Notes under the pieces: model-generated
Databases searched by the model: none
Told to the model about the DNA's origin: nothing
The model's input: only the letters and a program-made list of their open reading frames with translations
Shown: positions 1 through 11,085 of the stretch, one piece after another
Position numbering within the stretch: the stretch's first letter is position 1
How the letters are laid out: the number at the start of each line of letters is the position of its first letter
From: Streptomyces laurentii
GTDB lineage: Bacteria > Actinomycetota > Actinomycetes > Streptomycetales > Streptomycetaceae
NCBI GenBank assembly: GCA_002355495.1
Contig: AP017424.1
Span: 1,798,001 to 1,862,000, forward strand
DNA length: 64,000 bases
Direction: 5' to 3'
Program-made: the position numbers and the translations under genes

Positions 1-744
1 GATGCGGTCTTTCACGTCCGCCGGGAAGGCCGCGTTGCTCAGAACGGGCAGCCGCTCCAGGGTCTTCACGCTGATCACGGGCATGACTTCGGGGATGATC
101 GGCGTGTCGCAGCCGGCCTTCTCCACGCTGTCGCGCAGGCGCAGATACGCCTCCGGATCGAAGAACATCTGGGTGATGGCGTAGTCCGCGCCGGCCCGGC
201 ACTTGTCCACGAAGTGCCGGACGTCGGTGTCCCAGTCGGTGGAGCGCGGGTGCATCTCGGGGAAGGCGGCGACGCCGACGCAGAAGTCGCCCGACTCCTT
301 GATCAGCCGGACCAGGTCGGCGGCGTAGTGGACGCCCTCGGGGTGGGCCACCCACTCGCCCAGCGGGTCGCCGGGCGGGTCGCCGCGGACGGCGAGCATG
401 TTGCGGATGCCGACGTCGGCGTACCGGCCGAGGACGTTGCGCAGCTCGGCGACGGAATGGTCGACCGCGGTCAGATGGGCGACCGGGGTGAGCGTGGTGT
501 CGGAGGCGATCTTCTGGGTGGCCTTGACGGTGCCGCCGCGCGTGGAGCCGCCGGCCCCGTACGTCACGGAGACGAAGCTCGGCGCGACCGCCTCGATGCG
601 GCGCATGGCGTTCCAGAGGCTCTGCTCGCTCTTCTCGCTGCGCGGCGCGAAGAACTCGAACGAGTACGAGGTCCCGCCGGAGGCGAGGATGTCGCGGACC
701 GTGCGTGCGCGGTCCGGACGGACGGAAGCGGTACCAAGGGCCAT
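1..744 (-). CDS. metF: methylenetetrahydrofolate reductase (3' end outside window)
   Basis: Reduces 5,10-methylene-THF to 5-methyl-THF with an FAD-bound reductant, supplying the methyl group for methionine synthesis. About 248 residues are present of a family length near 300; the C-terminus lies beyond the left edge. The translation reads [16 protein letters not shown] at the start, then the conserved FEFFAPRSE stretch near residue 29 and VRGDPPGDP near residue 119, both typical of MetF. The ATG at 744 is the first start before these motifs. An aggtta (complement TAACCT) at 751-756 could be a -10 lying so close to the ATG that the mRNA would be nearly leaderless; this is inference. The thiamine genes upstream share its one-carbon theme. 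Confidence 0.93.
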   Translation of the reverse strand, partial: MALGTASVRPDRARTVRDILASGGTSYSFEFFAPRSEKSEQSLWNAMRRIEAVAPSFVSVTYGAGGSTRGGTVKATQKIASDTTLTPVAHLTAVDHSVAELRNVLGRYADVGIRNMLAVRGDPPGDPLGEWVAHPEGVHYAADLVRLIKESGDFCVGVAAFPEMHPRSTDWDTDVRHFVDKCRAGADYAITQMFFDPEAYLRLRDSVEKAGCDTPIIPEVMPVISVKTLERLPVLSNAAFPADVKDRI

Positions 745-1047
745 ACGGGCAGGTTAGACGGGGCCCGGTGCGGAGCGGGACCGTGTCCGCTTTGTGGACA
801 CCCGCGGGACACCTGCCGGGCACGCGGCGAGGGGCGGGGTTCGGGTCCTGTTCGGGTCCCGTTCGGGCGCGCGCGGTTCAGGGTCGGGGCTTGGGAGGGA
901 CGCCCCGCGCACGCCGCCACGAGGCCGATCGGTGAGGCCGGGACCGCCGGGGAGGCGGTCGCTCTCGCCGTCGCCCCTCCGCCCGCGGGGATCGGGCCGG
1001 CCGTCGCCGGGCCCGACGAGCCCCCGCGCCGGTAGAGCTCAGGACGC
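745..1047. other. intergenic region between metF and thiE, no gene
   Basis: About 300 bp without a convincing gene. It holds a small hairpin, gtgtcc at 783-788 against ggacac at 796-801, and three adjacent 10-11-bp units beginning ttcggg at 840, 851 and 862. No known riboswitch motif was recognised in the metF leader. Open frames here have neither a start with a ribosome site nor a recognisable domain. Confidence 0.5.
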
Positions 1048-1731
1048 TCAGGCCACCGGCGCGGGCTCCGCGTCGCGCTCGCGGACGCGTCGGGCGAGGG
1101 AGGCGGCGGCCGCGGCGGGGTCGGCGGCCTCGGTGAGCGCGCGGACGACCACGATCCGGCGGGCGCCCGCGTCGAGCACCTCGTCCAGGTTGGTCTCGTC
1201 GATGCCGCCGATGGCGAACCAGGGCCGGTCCTGGGCCAGGCTCGCCGCGTACCGCACGAGGCCGAGGCCCGGCGCGTACCGTCCGGGCTTGGTGGGGGTG
1301 GGCCAGCAGGGCCCGGTGCAGAAGTAGTCCACGCCCGGTTCGGCGGCGGCCGCGGCGACCTCCGGCTCGGCGTGGCAGGAGCGGCCGATCAGCACGTCGT
1401 CGCCGAGGATCGCGCGGGCGGCCGGCACCGGCAGGTCGCCCTGGCCGAGGTGCAGCACGTCGGAGCGGATGGCGTGGGAGACGTCGGCGCGGTCGTTGAC
1501 GGCGAGGAGGGTGCCGTGGCGGCGGCAGGCGTCGGCGAGGACGGCCAGGTGGTCGAGTTCCTCGCCCGCCTCCATGCCCTTGTCGCGGAGCTGGACGACG
1601 TCCACGCCGGAGGAGAGCACGGCGTCGAGGAAGTCGGGCAGGTCGCCCTGGCGCTTGCGGGCGTCGGTGCACAGGTAGAGCCGGGCGTCGGCGAGCCGGG
1701 CGCGCGGTGCGGTGCGGGACGGCGTGGGCAT
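1048..1731 (-). CDS. thiE: thiamine phosphate synthase ThiE
   Basis: Couples hydroxymethylpyrimidine diphosphate to thiazole phosphate to make thiamine monophosphate in the cytoplasm. 227 residues, the usual length. Visible TIM-barrel motifs are VQLRDKGM (about residue 46), AVNDRAD followed by [19 protein letters not shown] in the diphosphate/loop region, and IGGID near the C-terminus. An upstream in-frame extension to 1971 exists but its content is low-complexity and precedes the fold, so the ATG at 1731 ([10 protein letters not shown]) was chosen. It is transcribed away from thiOSG, which lie 2 kb to the right on the other strand; no thi-box was seen in front of thiE itself. Confidence 0.95.
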   Translation of the reverse strand: MPTPSRTAPRARLADARLYLCTDARKRQGDLPDFLDAVLSSGVDVVQLRDKGMEAGEELDHLAVLADACRRHGTLLAVNDRADVSHAIRSDVLHLGQGDLPVPAARAILGDDVLIGRSCHAEPEVAAAAAEPGVDYFCTGPCWPTPTKPGRYAPGLGLVRYAASLAQDRPWFAIGGIDETNLDEVLDAGARRIVVVRALTEAADPAAAAASLARRVRERDAEPAPVA

Positions 1732-1800
1732 GGTTCCCCCCATCGGGTGGCGCCGGGCGGGCCACCGCTCCCGAGGGGGCCGGCCGGCGTCCGCGGAGCC

Positions 1801-1837
1801 CGTCCGTCCGTACGCGGGTGAGGCGTACGGACGGACG
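1801..1837 (-). terminator. hairpin terminator downstream of the Rv2175c-like gene
   Basis: Perfect 15-bp stem, cgtccgtccgtacgc at 1801-1815 against its complement at 1823-1837, with a 7-nt loop. It sits just past the stop at 1866 of the minus-strand gene and before thiE, so it probably separates the two transcripts. There is no long U run, as is common in Streptomyces. Confidence 0.75.
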
Positions 1838-1865
1838 GGCGCGGTCGTACGGGTGTGTGCGTGGG

Positions 1866-2231
1866 TCAGACGGCGAGCGCCTGGGCGCGGCGCTTCACCT
1901 CCGTGCCGCGATTCTCGCCGAGGGCCTGCGCGGGGGTGCCGGGCAGGCTCGGGTCCGGAGTGAACAGCCACTCCAGCATCTCTTCGTCGGTGAAGCCGTC
2001 GTCCTTGAGGAGGGTCAGGGTGCCGACGAGGCCCTTGACCACATGGCCGTCCTGAATGAAGGCGGCGGGTACCTGGAGCGCGTTGTTCTCCCCGCGGCGT
2101 ACGGCGATGAGCTGGCCCTCCTTGACCATCTGCCGGACGCGCGTCACCTCGATGTCGAGGAGCTCCGCGATGTCGGGGAGGTAGAGCCAGGAGGGGACGA
2201 GAGCATCAATTCTTGCGTCAATCTCGGTCAC
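1866..2231 (-). CDS. Rv2175c-family DNA-binding protein
   Basis: 121 residues resembling the mycobacterial Rv2175c family: an N-terminal winged-helix/excisionase-like helix-turn-helix (residues about 15-60, [19 protein letters not shown] and [12 protein letters not shown]) followed by a helical C-terminal domain ([20 protein letters not shown]). In M. tuberculosis the homologue binds DNA and is a substrate of the kinase PknL encoded beside it. Here a PASTA Ser/Thr kinase gene lies 4 kb away across the thi genes, so the same kinase-substrate relation is possible but is inference. The ATG at 2231 begins a compact domain with no plausible upstream extension. Target genes cannot be read from the sequence. 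Confidence 0.85.
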   Translation of the reverse strand: MTEIDARIDALVPSWLYLPDIAELLDIEVTRVRQMVKEGQLIAVRRGENNALQVPAAFIQDGHVVKGLVGTLTLLKDDGFTDEEMLEWLFTPDPSLPGTPAQALGENRGTEVKRRAQALAV

Positions 2232-2274
2232 GGGACAAGCGTGCCATCCCGGACTGACAGTCGGTAGTCGGGCC

Positions 2275-3549
2275 CTACCCGAGTGCCGCCTTCAGGGGGA
2301 CGGCCGGGTCTGCGGCCTTCACCGGGTCGACTTCCGCGCCGCCCTCGATCAGCCGGCGGCCCTGGGCGAGATCGCGGGGGCGGCCGACGGCGAGCAGCGC
2401 CACGGCGACGCCGTCGCGCAGCCACAGCACGCTCCACGCCGGGTCGGCCGGGTCGCCGCGCCACAGCAGGGTGTCGGCGTCGGCGTGATGGCCGACGTAC
2501 TGGACGAAGCGGCCGAACTGCTCGGACCAGAAGTAGGGCACCGGGTCGTACGGCGGCGCCCCACCTGTTTCCGCGTCCGAGGCCGTGCCCGTGCCCGAGG
2601 TCGTGGCGACGATGTCGGCGGCGACCGTACGGGGGCCCTGGAGGGCGTTGTCCCAGTGGTGGACGAGGAGCCGGGTGCCGTAGCGGGCGGAGGGGAAGGA
2701 GGCGCAGTCTCCGACCGCGTACACGTCGGGCAGCGAGGTGCGCAGCCGGTCGTCGGCGGTGACCGCGCCGTTCGGGTCGAGGGCGACGCCGGAGCCGGCC
2801 AGCCAGCCGGTGTCGGGACGGGCGCCGATGCCGACGACGACGGCGTCGGCGGGCAGGTCGGTGCGCTCGCCGGAGCGTTCGGCGCCCTCGGCGAGGACGA
2901 CGCGGCCCGGTTCGACGCGGTCCACGCGCGCGTTGAGCCGCAGATCGGCGCCGCTCTCGGCGTACCAGCGGACCATCGGGGCGGTGACCTCGGCGGGCAG
3001 GGCACCGGCCAGCGGCCGGTCGGCGGCCTCGACGACGGTGACGGCGCAGCCGGCCTCGCGCGCGGCGGTGGCGAACTCGGCGCCGATCCAGCCGGCGCCG
3101 ACCACGACGACGTCGTGCCGGGCCTTGAGGACGGCGCCGAGGCGGCCGGCGTCGTCGAGGGTGCGCAGCAGGTGGACGCCGGGGACGCCCTCGCCGCCGG
3201 GCAGGGTGAGCGGGTGGGCGCCGGTGGCGACGACGAGGGTGTCGTACGGGACGGGGCCGGACTCGGTGTCGATCTCGTGGTCGCCGGGGCGCAGTCCGGT
3301 GACCTCGACGCCCAGGCGGAGGGCGATGTCGAGGGAGTCGAAGTCGATGTCGAAGGCGGAGTCCTCGGCCTTGCCGAGGAGGACGGCCTTGGACAGCGGG
3401 GGCCGGTCGTAGGGCTGGTGCGGCTCGGCGCCGATGAGGGTGACGGGGCCGGTGAAGCCCTGTTCGCGCAGGGCGACGGCGGTCTGGACGCCCGCCATTC
3501 CGGCACCGGCGATCACGACATGGTGGGGTACCTGCTTCTGCTCGCTCAC
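2275..3549 (-). CDS. FAD/NAD(P)-dependent oxidoreductase, ferredoxin-reductase type
   Basis: 424 residues of the pyridine-nucleotide-disulfide oxidoreductase fold without a redox CxxxxC pair, which points to the ferredoxin/rubredoxin reductase branch. Visible: N-terminal FAD Rossmann motif GAGMAGVQTAVALREQG (about 15-31), a PPLSKAVLLG stretch, the second (NAD) Rossmann GAGWIGAEFA at about 152, the FAD-binding YAVGDCASFP near 295, and a C-terminal reductase domain with VQYVGHHADAD. It probably passes electrons from NAD(P)H to a ferredoxin or a P450/oxygenase partner, but no partner gene adjoins it. Divergent from the thi operon with a 200-bp shared regulatory gap. Confidence 0.85.
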   Translation of the reverse strand: MSEQKQVPHHVVIAGAGMAGVQTAVALREQGFTGPVTLIGAEPHQPYDRPPLSKAVLLGKAEDSAFDIDFDSLDIALRLGVEVTGLRPGDHEIDTESGPVPYDTLVVATGAHPLTLPGGEGVPGVHLLRTLDDAGRLGAVLKARHDVVVVGAGWIGAEFATAAREAGCAVTVVEAADRPLAGALPAEVTAPMVRWYAESGADLRLNARVDRVEPGRVVLAEGAERSGERTDLPADAVVVGIGARPDTGWLAGSGVALDPNGAVTADDRLRTSLPDVYAVGDCASFPSARYGTRLLVHHWDNALQGPRTVAADIVATTSGTGTASDAETGGAPPYDPVPYFWSEQFGRFVQYVGHHADADTLLWRGDPADPAWSVLWLRDGVAVALLAVGRPRDLAQGRRLIEGGAEVDPVKAADPAVPLKAALG

Positions 3550-3648
3550 CCGGCCACCTTACGCACCTGACGCTCCGTCAGAAAACGGAGACGGAGAGAG
3601 GGGCCTGTGGCGCACGTCCGGGCGAGGGCTAGTCTGGCGGCCGTAGAG

Positions 3649-3741
3649 CACTCGCGGGAGCCCGGACGCACCGGGCTGAGAGGGAGGCTGGCCGGCCTCC
3701 GACCGTACGAACCTGATCCGGGTCATGCCGGCGAAGGGAGG
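3649..3741 (+). promoter_or_regulatory. TPP riboswitch (thi-box) ahead of thiOSG
   Basis: The transcript carries the conserved thi-box elements: ctcgcgggagcccg at the 5' side (from 3651), ccgggctgagaggg (3671-3684), and the 3' core acctgatccgggtcatgccg (3711-3730) followed by gcgaagggagg. This is the class that binds thiamine diphosphate. The last element overlaps the purine-rich ribosome site used by the ATG at 3754, which suggests control of translation initiation, the usual mode in actinobacteria. A possible -10 TAGTCT at 3630-3635 would put the transcript start just before the aptamer. Confidence 0.95.
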
Positions 3742-3753
3742 GGCTGGACGCCC

Positions 3754-6021
<2,268 letters not shown>

Positions 6022-6148
6022 GCGCCCGGGGGCCCGTCCGGCCGCCCTGGCGTGCCCGCTCTCCGGCGGGAAACGGGCACGTCACAGAAGCGCTGCAGAG
6101 CCGGGCCGGGCGGGCGGGGGACGGCCGGGCCCTCGTAGACTCGACGAC

Positions 6149-8125
6149 GTGGACACGACCCTTCAGGACCCCCTCGTCGGGCGGCTGCTCGACGGCCGCT
6201 ACCGCGTCGACGCGCGCATCGCCGTCGGCGGGATGGCCACGGTCTACCGGGCCGTGGACACCCGGCTCGACCGTGAGCTGGCGCTCAAGGTGATGCACCC
6301 GGACCTCGCCACGGACGCCGCGTTCGTGGAGCGCTTCATGCGGGAGGCGAAGTCCGTCGCCCGCCTCGCGCACCCCAACGTCGTCGGGGTCTTCGACCAG
6401 GGCGCGGAGGGCGCGTACGTCTATCTGGCCATGGAGTACGTGGCCGGCTGCACCCTGCGGGACGTGCTGCGCGAGCGCGGCGCGCTGCGGCCGCGGGCGG
6501 CGCTCGACGTCCTGGAGCCGGTCCTCGCCGCGCTCGGCGCCGCGCACCGGGCCGGGTTCGTGCACCGCGACATGAAGCCGGAGAACGTCCTGATCGGGGA
6601 CGACGGCCGGGTCAAGGTCGCCGACTTCGGGCTGGTGCGGGCCGTGGGCACGACCACCGACAGCACCGGCGCGGTCCTCGGCACCGTGTCGTACCTCGCG
6701 CCGGAGCAGATCGAGGACGGCAGCGCCGACACCCGGACCGACGTGTACGCGTGCGGGGTCGTCCTGTACGAGATGCTGACCGGCGCCAAGCCGTACACCG
6801 GCGACACCCCCGCCCAGGTGCTCTACCGGCACCTGCGCGACGACATGCCCGCCCCGTCCGCCGCCGTCCCGGGGCTCGCCCCCGAGCTGGACGCGCTGGT
6901 GGCGGCCGCGACGGCCCGCGATCCCGAGGCCCGGCCCGCCGACGCGGTCGCGCTGCTCGCCCGGGTCCGCGAGGCGCGCGCCCGGCTCGACGACGCCCAG
7001 CTGGACGCCGTACCGCCGCAGGCCAAGGACCCCGAGCACACCCCGGGCACGGCGGCCGGCCAAGGCGAGACGGACGCGGACGCGCGGACCAGCGTGATCC
7101 CGCGGGTCCGGCCGCTGCCCGTGGAGCACACCAGCGTGCTGCCCACGCCCGTGCCCGCCGCCTCCCCCGCGTCCCGGCCCGGGTCCGGATCGGGCTCGGG
7201 ATCGGGATCGAGGTCCGGCCCGGGGTCGGGTCGCCGGGTCCCGCGCGGGCCGTTCCTGATCGTCACCGCCGTCCTGCTCGCCCTCGGCATCGGGACCGGC
7301 GTCTGGTACATCAACTCCGGCCAGTTCACCCGGGTCCCGGCCGTCCTCGGCCAGACCGAGTCCGAGGCCACCCGGCGCCTCGGCGACGCGGGCCTGGAGG
7401 TCGGCGGGACCGAGCGCTCGTTCAGCGACGTGTACGAGCGCGGCACCGTCATGGCCGCCGACCCGGCGCCCGGCGAGCGGATCCGCGGCAACGGCCGGGT
7501 GGTGCTCACCCTGTCCCGCGGGCCGGAGATCGTGAAGGTCCCGAACCTCAAGGGCGTCCCGCTCGGCGTGGCGCGGAAGCGGCTGGCCGACGAGGGGCTC
7601 GCGCCCGGTGTGGTCACGTACGCCTTCAGCGAGTCCGTCGCGCAGGACGCGGTGATCGGCTCCGATCCGGAGCCCGGTACCGAGCGCGCTCCCGACTCGG
7701 CGATCGCGCTCCAGGTCAGCAAGGGCGTGCCCGTGCCGGTCCCGGACGTCACCGGGCAGTCGGTGCCGGAGGCCACGGCCACGCTCCAGAAGGCCGGCCT
7801 GAAGGTGACGGTCGCGCCGGAGCGGGTCGAGTCGCCCGTGGACGCGGGCGCGGTCGCCGCGCAGTCGCTGGCCGTGGGCAGCCGGGCCGCCAAGGGCGAC
7901 ACCCTCACGCTCACCGTCTCCAAGGGCCCTCGGATGGTCCCCGTACCGGACGTCGTCGGGCGCGGCACGGACGAGGCGAAGGGCGCGCTGGAGGCCGCGG
8001 GCTTCACGGTGAAGATCTCCAAGACCTTCCCGTTCCTCGGCGACGAGGTCACCGCCCAGTCCGTTCCCGGCGGGCAGCAGGCCCCGGAGGGCTCCGCCGT
8101 CACCCTCACGATCAAGGGACTCTGA
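6149..8125 (+). CDS. Ser/Thr protein kinase with four PASTA domains
   Basis: 658-residue transmembrane kinase, GTG start. The cytoplasmic kinase domain (about 10-275) shows the glycine loop IAVGGMATVYRA, ATP lysine in LALKVMH, the catalytic loop HRDMKPEN, DFG in VADFGLVRA and an activation loop with TGAVLGTVSYLAPEQ. A linker rich in Ser/Gly repeats (around 345-360) leads to one membrane helix (about 366-388, FLIVTAVLLALGIGTGVW) and four extracellular PASTA repeats to the C-terminus, each closing on LTLSRGP/LQVSKGV/LTVSKGP/LTIKG. PASTA modules bind muropeptides or lipid II, so it likely senses cell-wall state. A matching phosphatase is not adjacent. I believe it corresponds to S. coelicolor SCO2110, from memory. 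Confidence 0.95.
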   Translation: MDTTLQDPLVGRLLDGRYRVDARIAVGGMATVYRAVDTRLDRELALKVMHPDLATDAAFVERFMREAKSVARLAHPNVVGVFDQGAEGAYVYLAMEYVAGCTLRDVLRERGALRPRAALDVLEPVLAALGAAHRAGFVHRDMKPENVLIGDDGRVKVADFGLVRAVGTTTDSTGAVLGTVSYLAPEQIEDGSADTRTDVYACGVVLYEMLTGAKPYTGDTPAQVLYRHLRDDMPAPSAAVPGLAPELDALVAAATARDPEARPADAVALLARVREARARLDDAQLDAVPPQAKDPEHTPGTAAGQGETDADARTSVIPRVRPLPVEHTSVLPTPVPAASPASRPGSGSGSGSGSRSGPGSGRRVPRGPFLIVTAVLLALGIGTGVWYINSGQFTRVPAVLGQTESEATRRLGDAGLEVGGTERSFSDVYERGTVMAADPAPGERIRGNGRVVLTLSRGPEIVKVPNLKGVPLGVARKRLADEGLAPGVVTYAFSESVAQDAVIGSDPEPGTERAPDSAIALQVSKGVPVPVPDVTGQSVPEATATLQKAGLKVTVAPERVESPVDAGAVAAQSLAVGSRAAKGDTLTLTVSKGPRMVPVPDVVGRGTDEAKGALEAAGFTVKISKTFPFLGDEVTAQSVPGGQQAPEGSAVTLTIKGL

Positions 8126-8131
8126 ACCATC

Positions 8132-8983
8132 ATGCGCAACCCCGTCGGCGGCCATGTCCCCGTGGCCGGCGGCCTCGCCACCACCGGTCTCGGCTACGCG
8201 CGCGAGCTGGGCGCCGAGGCCGTGCAGGTCTTCGTCGCCAACCCGCGCGGCTGGGCCACCCCCACCGGCAACCCGGCCCAGGACGAGCTGTTCCGGGCCG
8301 GCTGCGCGGACCAGGGCCTGTCGGCCTGGGTGCACGCCCCGTATCTGATCAACTTCGGCTCGCACACCGAGGCCACCGTGGAGAAGTCGGTGGAGTCGAT
8401 GCGGCACTCGCTGCGCCGCGGCCGGGCGATCGGCGCCGGGGGCGTCGTGGTGCACACCGGCTCGGCGACCGGAGGACGGCCGCGGGCCGAGGCGCTGGCA
8501 CAGGTACGGGAGCGGGTGCTGCCGCTGCTGGACGAGCTGACGCACGACGACGACCCGTTCCTGCTCCTGGAGTCGACGGCCGGGCAGGGGTCCTCGCTGT
8601 GCTCGCGCGCGGAGGACTTCGGTCCGTACTTCGACGCGCTGGACCGGCACCCGAAGCTCGGCATCTGCCTGGACACCTGTCATATCTTCGCCGCGGGCCA
8701 CGATCTGACCGGCCCGGACGGTGCCGCACGCACGCTCGACGAGCTGGTGGCGGTGGTCGGCGAGGGCCGGCTGAAGCTGATCCACGCCAACGACTCGAAG
8801 GACGTCGTGGGCGCGCACAAGGACCGGCACGCGAACATCGGCGCGGGACACATCGGCCAGGAGGCGTTCGGCAGCCTGCTGCGGCATCCGGCGACCGCCG
8901 GCGTCCCGCTGATCATCGAGACGCCGGGCGGGACGCAGGGCCACAAGGCCGATGTGGAGCTGCTGAAGAAGCTGCGCGGCTGA
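8132..8983 (+). CDS. nfo: deoxyribonuclease IV (AP endonuclease Nfo type)
   Basis: 283-residue TIM-barrel, tri-zinc endonuclease that cleaves DNA 5' of abasic sites in base-excision repair. Family motifs visible: GGHVPVAGGL at the N-terminus, VHAPYLINFGS, HTGSATGGR, LLLESTAGQGSSL, the signature GICLDTCHIFAAGHD, KLIHANDSKD, and HANIGAGHIG. The start MRNPVGGHVPV at 8132 is 6 bp after the kinase stop, so the gene is probably cotranscribed with the kinase. No regulatory element of its own was seen. Confidence 0.95.
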   Translation: MRNPVGGHVPVAGGLATTGLGYARELGAEAVQVFVANPRGWATPTGNPAQDELFRAGCADQGLSAWVHAPYLINFGSHTEATVEKSVESMRHSLRRGRAIGAGGVVVHTGSATGGRPRAEALAQVRERVLPLLDELTHDDDPFLLLESTAGQGSSLCSRAEDFGPYFDALDRHPKLGICLDTCHIFAAGHDLTGPDGAARTLDELVAVVGEGRLKLIHANDSKDVVGAHKDRHANIGAGHIGQEAFGSLLRHPATAGVPLIIETPGGTQGHKADVELLKKLRG

Positions 8984-9033
8984 CCCCGTTCGATGGCCTG
9001 AGCAGGCAGGATCAGGGAATTTTCGATTGAGGA

Positions 9034-9050
9034 ATACCCCAGGGGGGTAT
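9034..9050. promoter_or_regulatory. CsoR-like copper operator palindrome
   Basis: A 17-bp inverted repeat, atacccc (9034-9040), agg spacer, ggggtat (9044-9050), lies 48 bp ahead of the His-rich DUF4396 gene. It fits the TACCCC/GGGGTA type recognised by the Cu(I) repressor CsoR in actinobacteria. Binding by CsoR is inference; related repressors (RcnR/FrmR group) use similar G/C-tract palindromes. Confidence 0.75.
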
Positions 9051-9098
9051 AACGTTCCCGAGCCAGGCAGGAACGGTCATCGCACTTTGGGGGCTCCC

Positions 9099-9707
9099 AT
9101 GCAGCACGAGCAGCACACCCCGCACGAGCACCACAACCACCACCAGGGACACGACGGCCACACGGCCCCGATGGACCACACCGACCACACCGCACACGCA
9201 GATCACACAGGCCACACGGACCACGCGAACCACGCGGGTCATGCCGCCCACACCGGCCACAGCGGTCACGGCCCGGCGTCCTGGGCCACGGCCGCGCAGG
9301 CCACGCTGCACTGCCTCACCGGCTGCGCCATCGGCGAGGTACTCGGCATGGTCATCGGCACCGCGCTCGGCTGGGGCAACCTGCCGACGATGGTGCTCGC
9401 GATCATCCTGGCGTTCGTCTTCGGCTACACGCTCACGATGCGCGGCGTCCTGAAGGCCGGCCTCGACTTCAAGAGCGCCCTGCCGATCGCGCTCGCCGCC
9501 GACACCGTCTCCATCGCGGTCATGGAGATCATCGACAACGGCTTCATCGTCCTGTGGCCGGGAGCCATGGACGCGACGCTGTCCGACGCGCTGTTCTGGA
9601 TCTCACTGGCGGCCTCGCTGGCGCTCGCCTTCGTCATCACCACGCCGGTCAACAAGTGGATGATCGGCCGCGGCAAGGGTCACGCGGTCGTCCACCAGTT
9701 CCACTGA
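9099..9707 (+). CDS. His-rich DUF4396 membrane protein, probably copper-related
   Basis: 202 residues. The first 57 residues contain 20 histidines in HxxH-like steps (HEHHNHHQGH and so on), an evident metal-binding tail. The rest is a membrane domain of about four helices with an HCLTGC motif in the first (about residue 67), then VLGMVIGTALGWGN, a hydrophobic LAIILAFVFGYTL, and VITTPVNKWMIGRGKGH near the end; I recognise this as DUF4396. The ATG at 9099 follows a GGGGG ribosome site; an upstream in-frame extension would overlap the operator. The CsoR-like box and His tail together suggest copper-induced export, storage or buffering. Function is otherwise unknown. Confidence 0.85.
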   Translation: MQHEQHTPHEHHNHHQGHDGHTAPMDHTDHTAHADHTGHTDHANHAGHAAHTGHSGHGPASWATAAQATLHCLTGCAIGEVLGMVIGTALGWGNLPTMVLAIILAFVFGYTLTMRGVLKAGLDFKSALPIALAADTVSIAVMEIIDNGFIVLWPGAMDATLSDALFWISLAASLALAFVITTPVNKWMIGRGKGHAVVHQFH

Positions 9708-9758
9708 CCCGTCGGCATCGTCACAGGGCCGTCGGAGTCGCCGGAGTCGCCGGAGTCG

Positions 9759-10400
9759 TCAGAGTTCGGGGCCGTCGCCCGGCTCCTCCTGGTACGAGTA
9801 GCGCTGCTCCCGCCACGGATCTCCGAGGTTGTGGTAGCCGCGCTCCTCCCAGAAGCCCCGCCGGTCGGCGGCCATGTACTCGATGCCCCGCACCCACTTC
9901 GGGCCCTTCCAGGCGTACAGGTGCGGCACCACGAGACGCAGCGGGAAACCGTGCTCGGCGGTGAGCAGCTCATCGTCTTTATGGGTGGCGAAAATGGTGC
10001 GCTCGGCGGTGAAGTCGGCGAGCCGCAGATTGGCGCTGTAGCCGTATTCGGCCCACACCATCACATGGGTGACCTGCGGCGCGGGCGGCGCCAGCTCCAG
10101 GATCGTCCGGGCGGGCACGCCGCCCCATTCGGACCCCAGCATGCTGAATTTGGTCACGCAGTGCAGATCCGCCACGACGGTGGCGAAGGGCAGCGCCGAG
10201 AACTCCTCGTGGTTCCAGACATGCTTGTCACCGTCGGCGGTCGCCCCGAAGACGCGGAAGTCCCAGCGGTCGGGCTTGAAGCGGGGAACGGGTCCGTAGT
10301 GAGTCACCGGCCAGCCGCGCTGGAGCCGCTGCCCCGGGGGGAGCTCCGACGCCGCCACTGCTGTTTCCCGGCGTGCTCCGCCCTCCTCCGGCTGACCCAT
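9759..10400 (-). CDS. sulfite oxidase-like molybdopterin oxidoreductase
   Basis: About 213 residues of the sulfite-oxidase (oxidoreductase molybdopterin-binding) domain without the dimerisation or heme domain. The Moco cysteine is in ADLHCVTKFSMLG; other family blocks are GWPVTHYGPVPRF, WDFRVFG, VWAEYGYSANL and FPLRLVVPHLYAWKGPKWVRGI. There is no signal peptide in the version read here, so it is probably cytoplasmic, unlike twin-arginine MsrP. The start is uncertain: ATG at 10400 (MGQPEEGG) was chosen, with 10409 (MDDM) and 10445 (MAGHDH) also in frame and no clear ribosome site for any. Convergent with the DUF4396 gene. Substrate unknown. Confidence 0.85.
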   Translation of the reverse strand: MGQPEEGGARRETAVAASELPPGQRLQRGWPVTHYGPVPRFKPDRWDFRVFGATADGDKHVWNHEEFSALPFATVVADLHCVTKFSMLGSEWGGVPARTILELAPPAPQVTHVMVWAEYGYSANLRLADFTAERTIFATHKDDELLTAEHGFPLRLVVPHLYAWKGPKWVRGIEYMAADRRGFWEERGYHNLGDPWREQRYSYQEEPGDGPEL

Positions 10401-10488
10401 GTCATCCATGGTGACAGACCGCGAGGGGTGGTCATGACCAGCCATGCTTCGACATCCCAGGAATATACCGACGATTCGGACAACTACT

Positions 10489-10506
10489 AGTAAGCCTGTA
10501 CTTACT
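10489..10506. promoter_or_regulatory. inverted repeat upstream of bfr
   Basis: agtaag (10489-10494) and cttact (10501-10506) form perfect 6-bp arms around a 6-bp spacer, about 85 bp ahead of the bfr start. It does not match the iron box found at bfd. It may be an operator for bfr or for the divergent oxidoreductase; the regulator is unknown. Confidence 0.4.
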
Positions 10507-10588
10507 GGACGTCACTCAAGCCTGCTGCAAGGATGCGGCCATCCTGCCCAGTGGCGGCACCGACATGCGTGGAAGGGATCCCGAAGCG

Positions 10589-11065
10589 ATGCAGGGCGAC
10601 CCCGAGGTCCTCGAATTCCTCAACGAGCAGCTGACCGGCGAGCTGACCGCGATCAACCAGTACTGGCTGCACTACCGCATCCAGGACAACAAGGGCTGGA
10701 CCAAACTCGCGAAGTACACGCGCGAGGAGTCCATGGACGAGATGAAGCACGCGGACAAGCTGACCGAGCGCATCCTGATGCTCGACGGCCTGCCCAACTA
10801 CCAGCGGCTTTTCCACGTCCGGGTGGGACAGACGGTCGGCGAGATGTTCGAGGCGGACCGCCAGGTCGAGGTGGAGGCGATCGACCGCCTCAAGCGCGGG
10901 ATCGAGGTCATGCGGGCCAAGGGCGACATCACCTCGGCCAACATCTTCGAGGAGATCCTGGCGGACGAGGAGCACCACATCGACTACCTCGACACCCAGC
11001 TGGAGCTGATCGAGTCCCTGGGCGAGGCGCTCTACGTCTCGACGCTCATCGAGCAGCCGAGCTGA
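10589..11065 (+). CDS. bfr: bacterioferritin
   Basis: 158 residues, the family length. Forms a 24-mer heme-binding iron-storage cage that oxidises Fe(II). Ferroxidase ligands are visible as E18 (LTGELTAINQY), the EEMKHADKL-type helix with E and H near 51-54, E94, and EEHH near 127-130; Met52 in DEMKHAD is the expected heme ligand. ATG at 10589 is preceded by ggaaggg (10571-10577); a more upstream ATG at 10565 lies before that site. Convergent with bfd, which encodes its iron-release partner, 20 bp away at the 3' ends. Confidence 0.97.
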   Translation: MQGDPEVLEFLNEQLTGELTAINQYWLHYRIQDNKGWTKLAKYTREESMDEMKHADKLTERILMLDGLPNYQRLFHVRVGQTVGEMFEADRQVEVEAIDRLKRGIEVMRAKGDITSANIFEEILADEEHHIDYLDTQLELIESLGEALYVSTLIEQPS

Positions 11066-11085
11066 CGGAGCCCGCCGAGAGGGTC

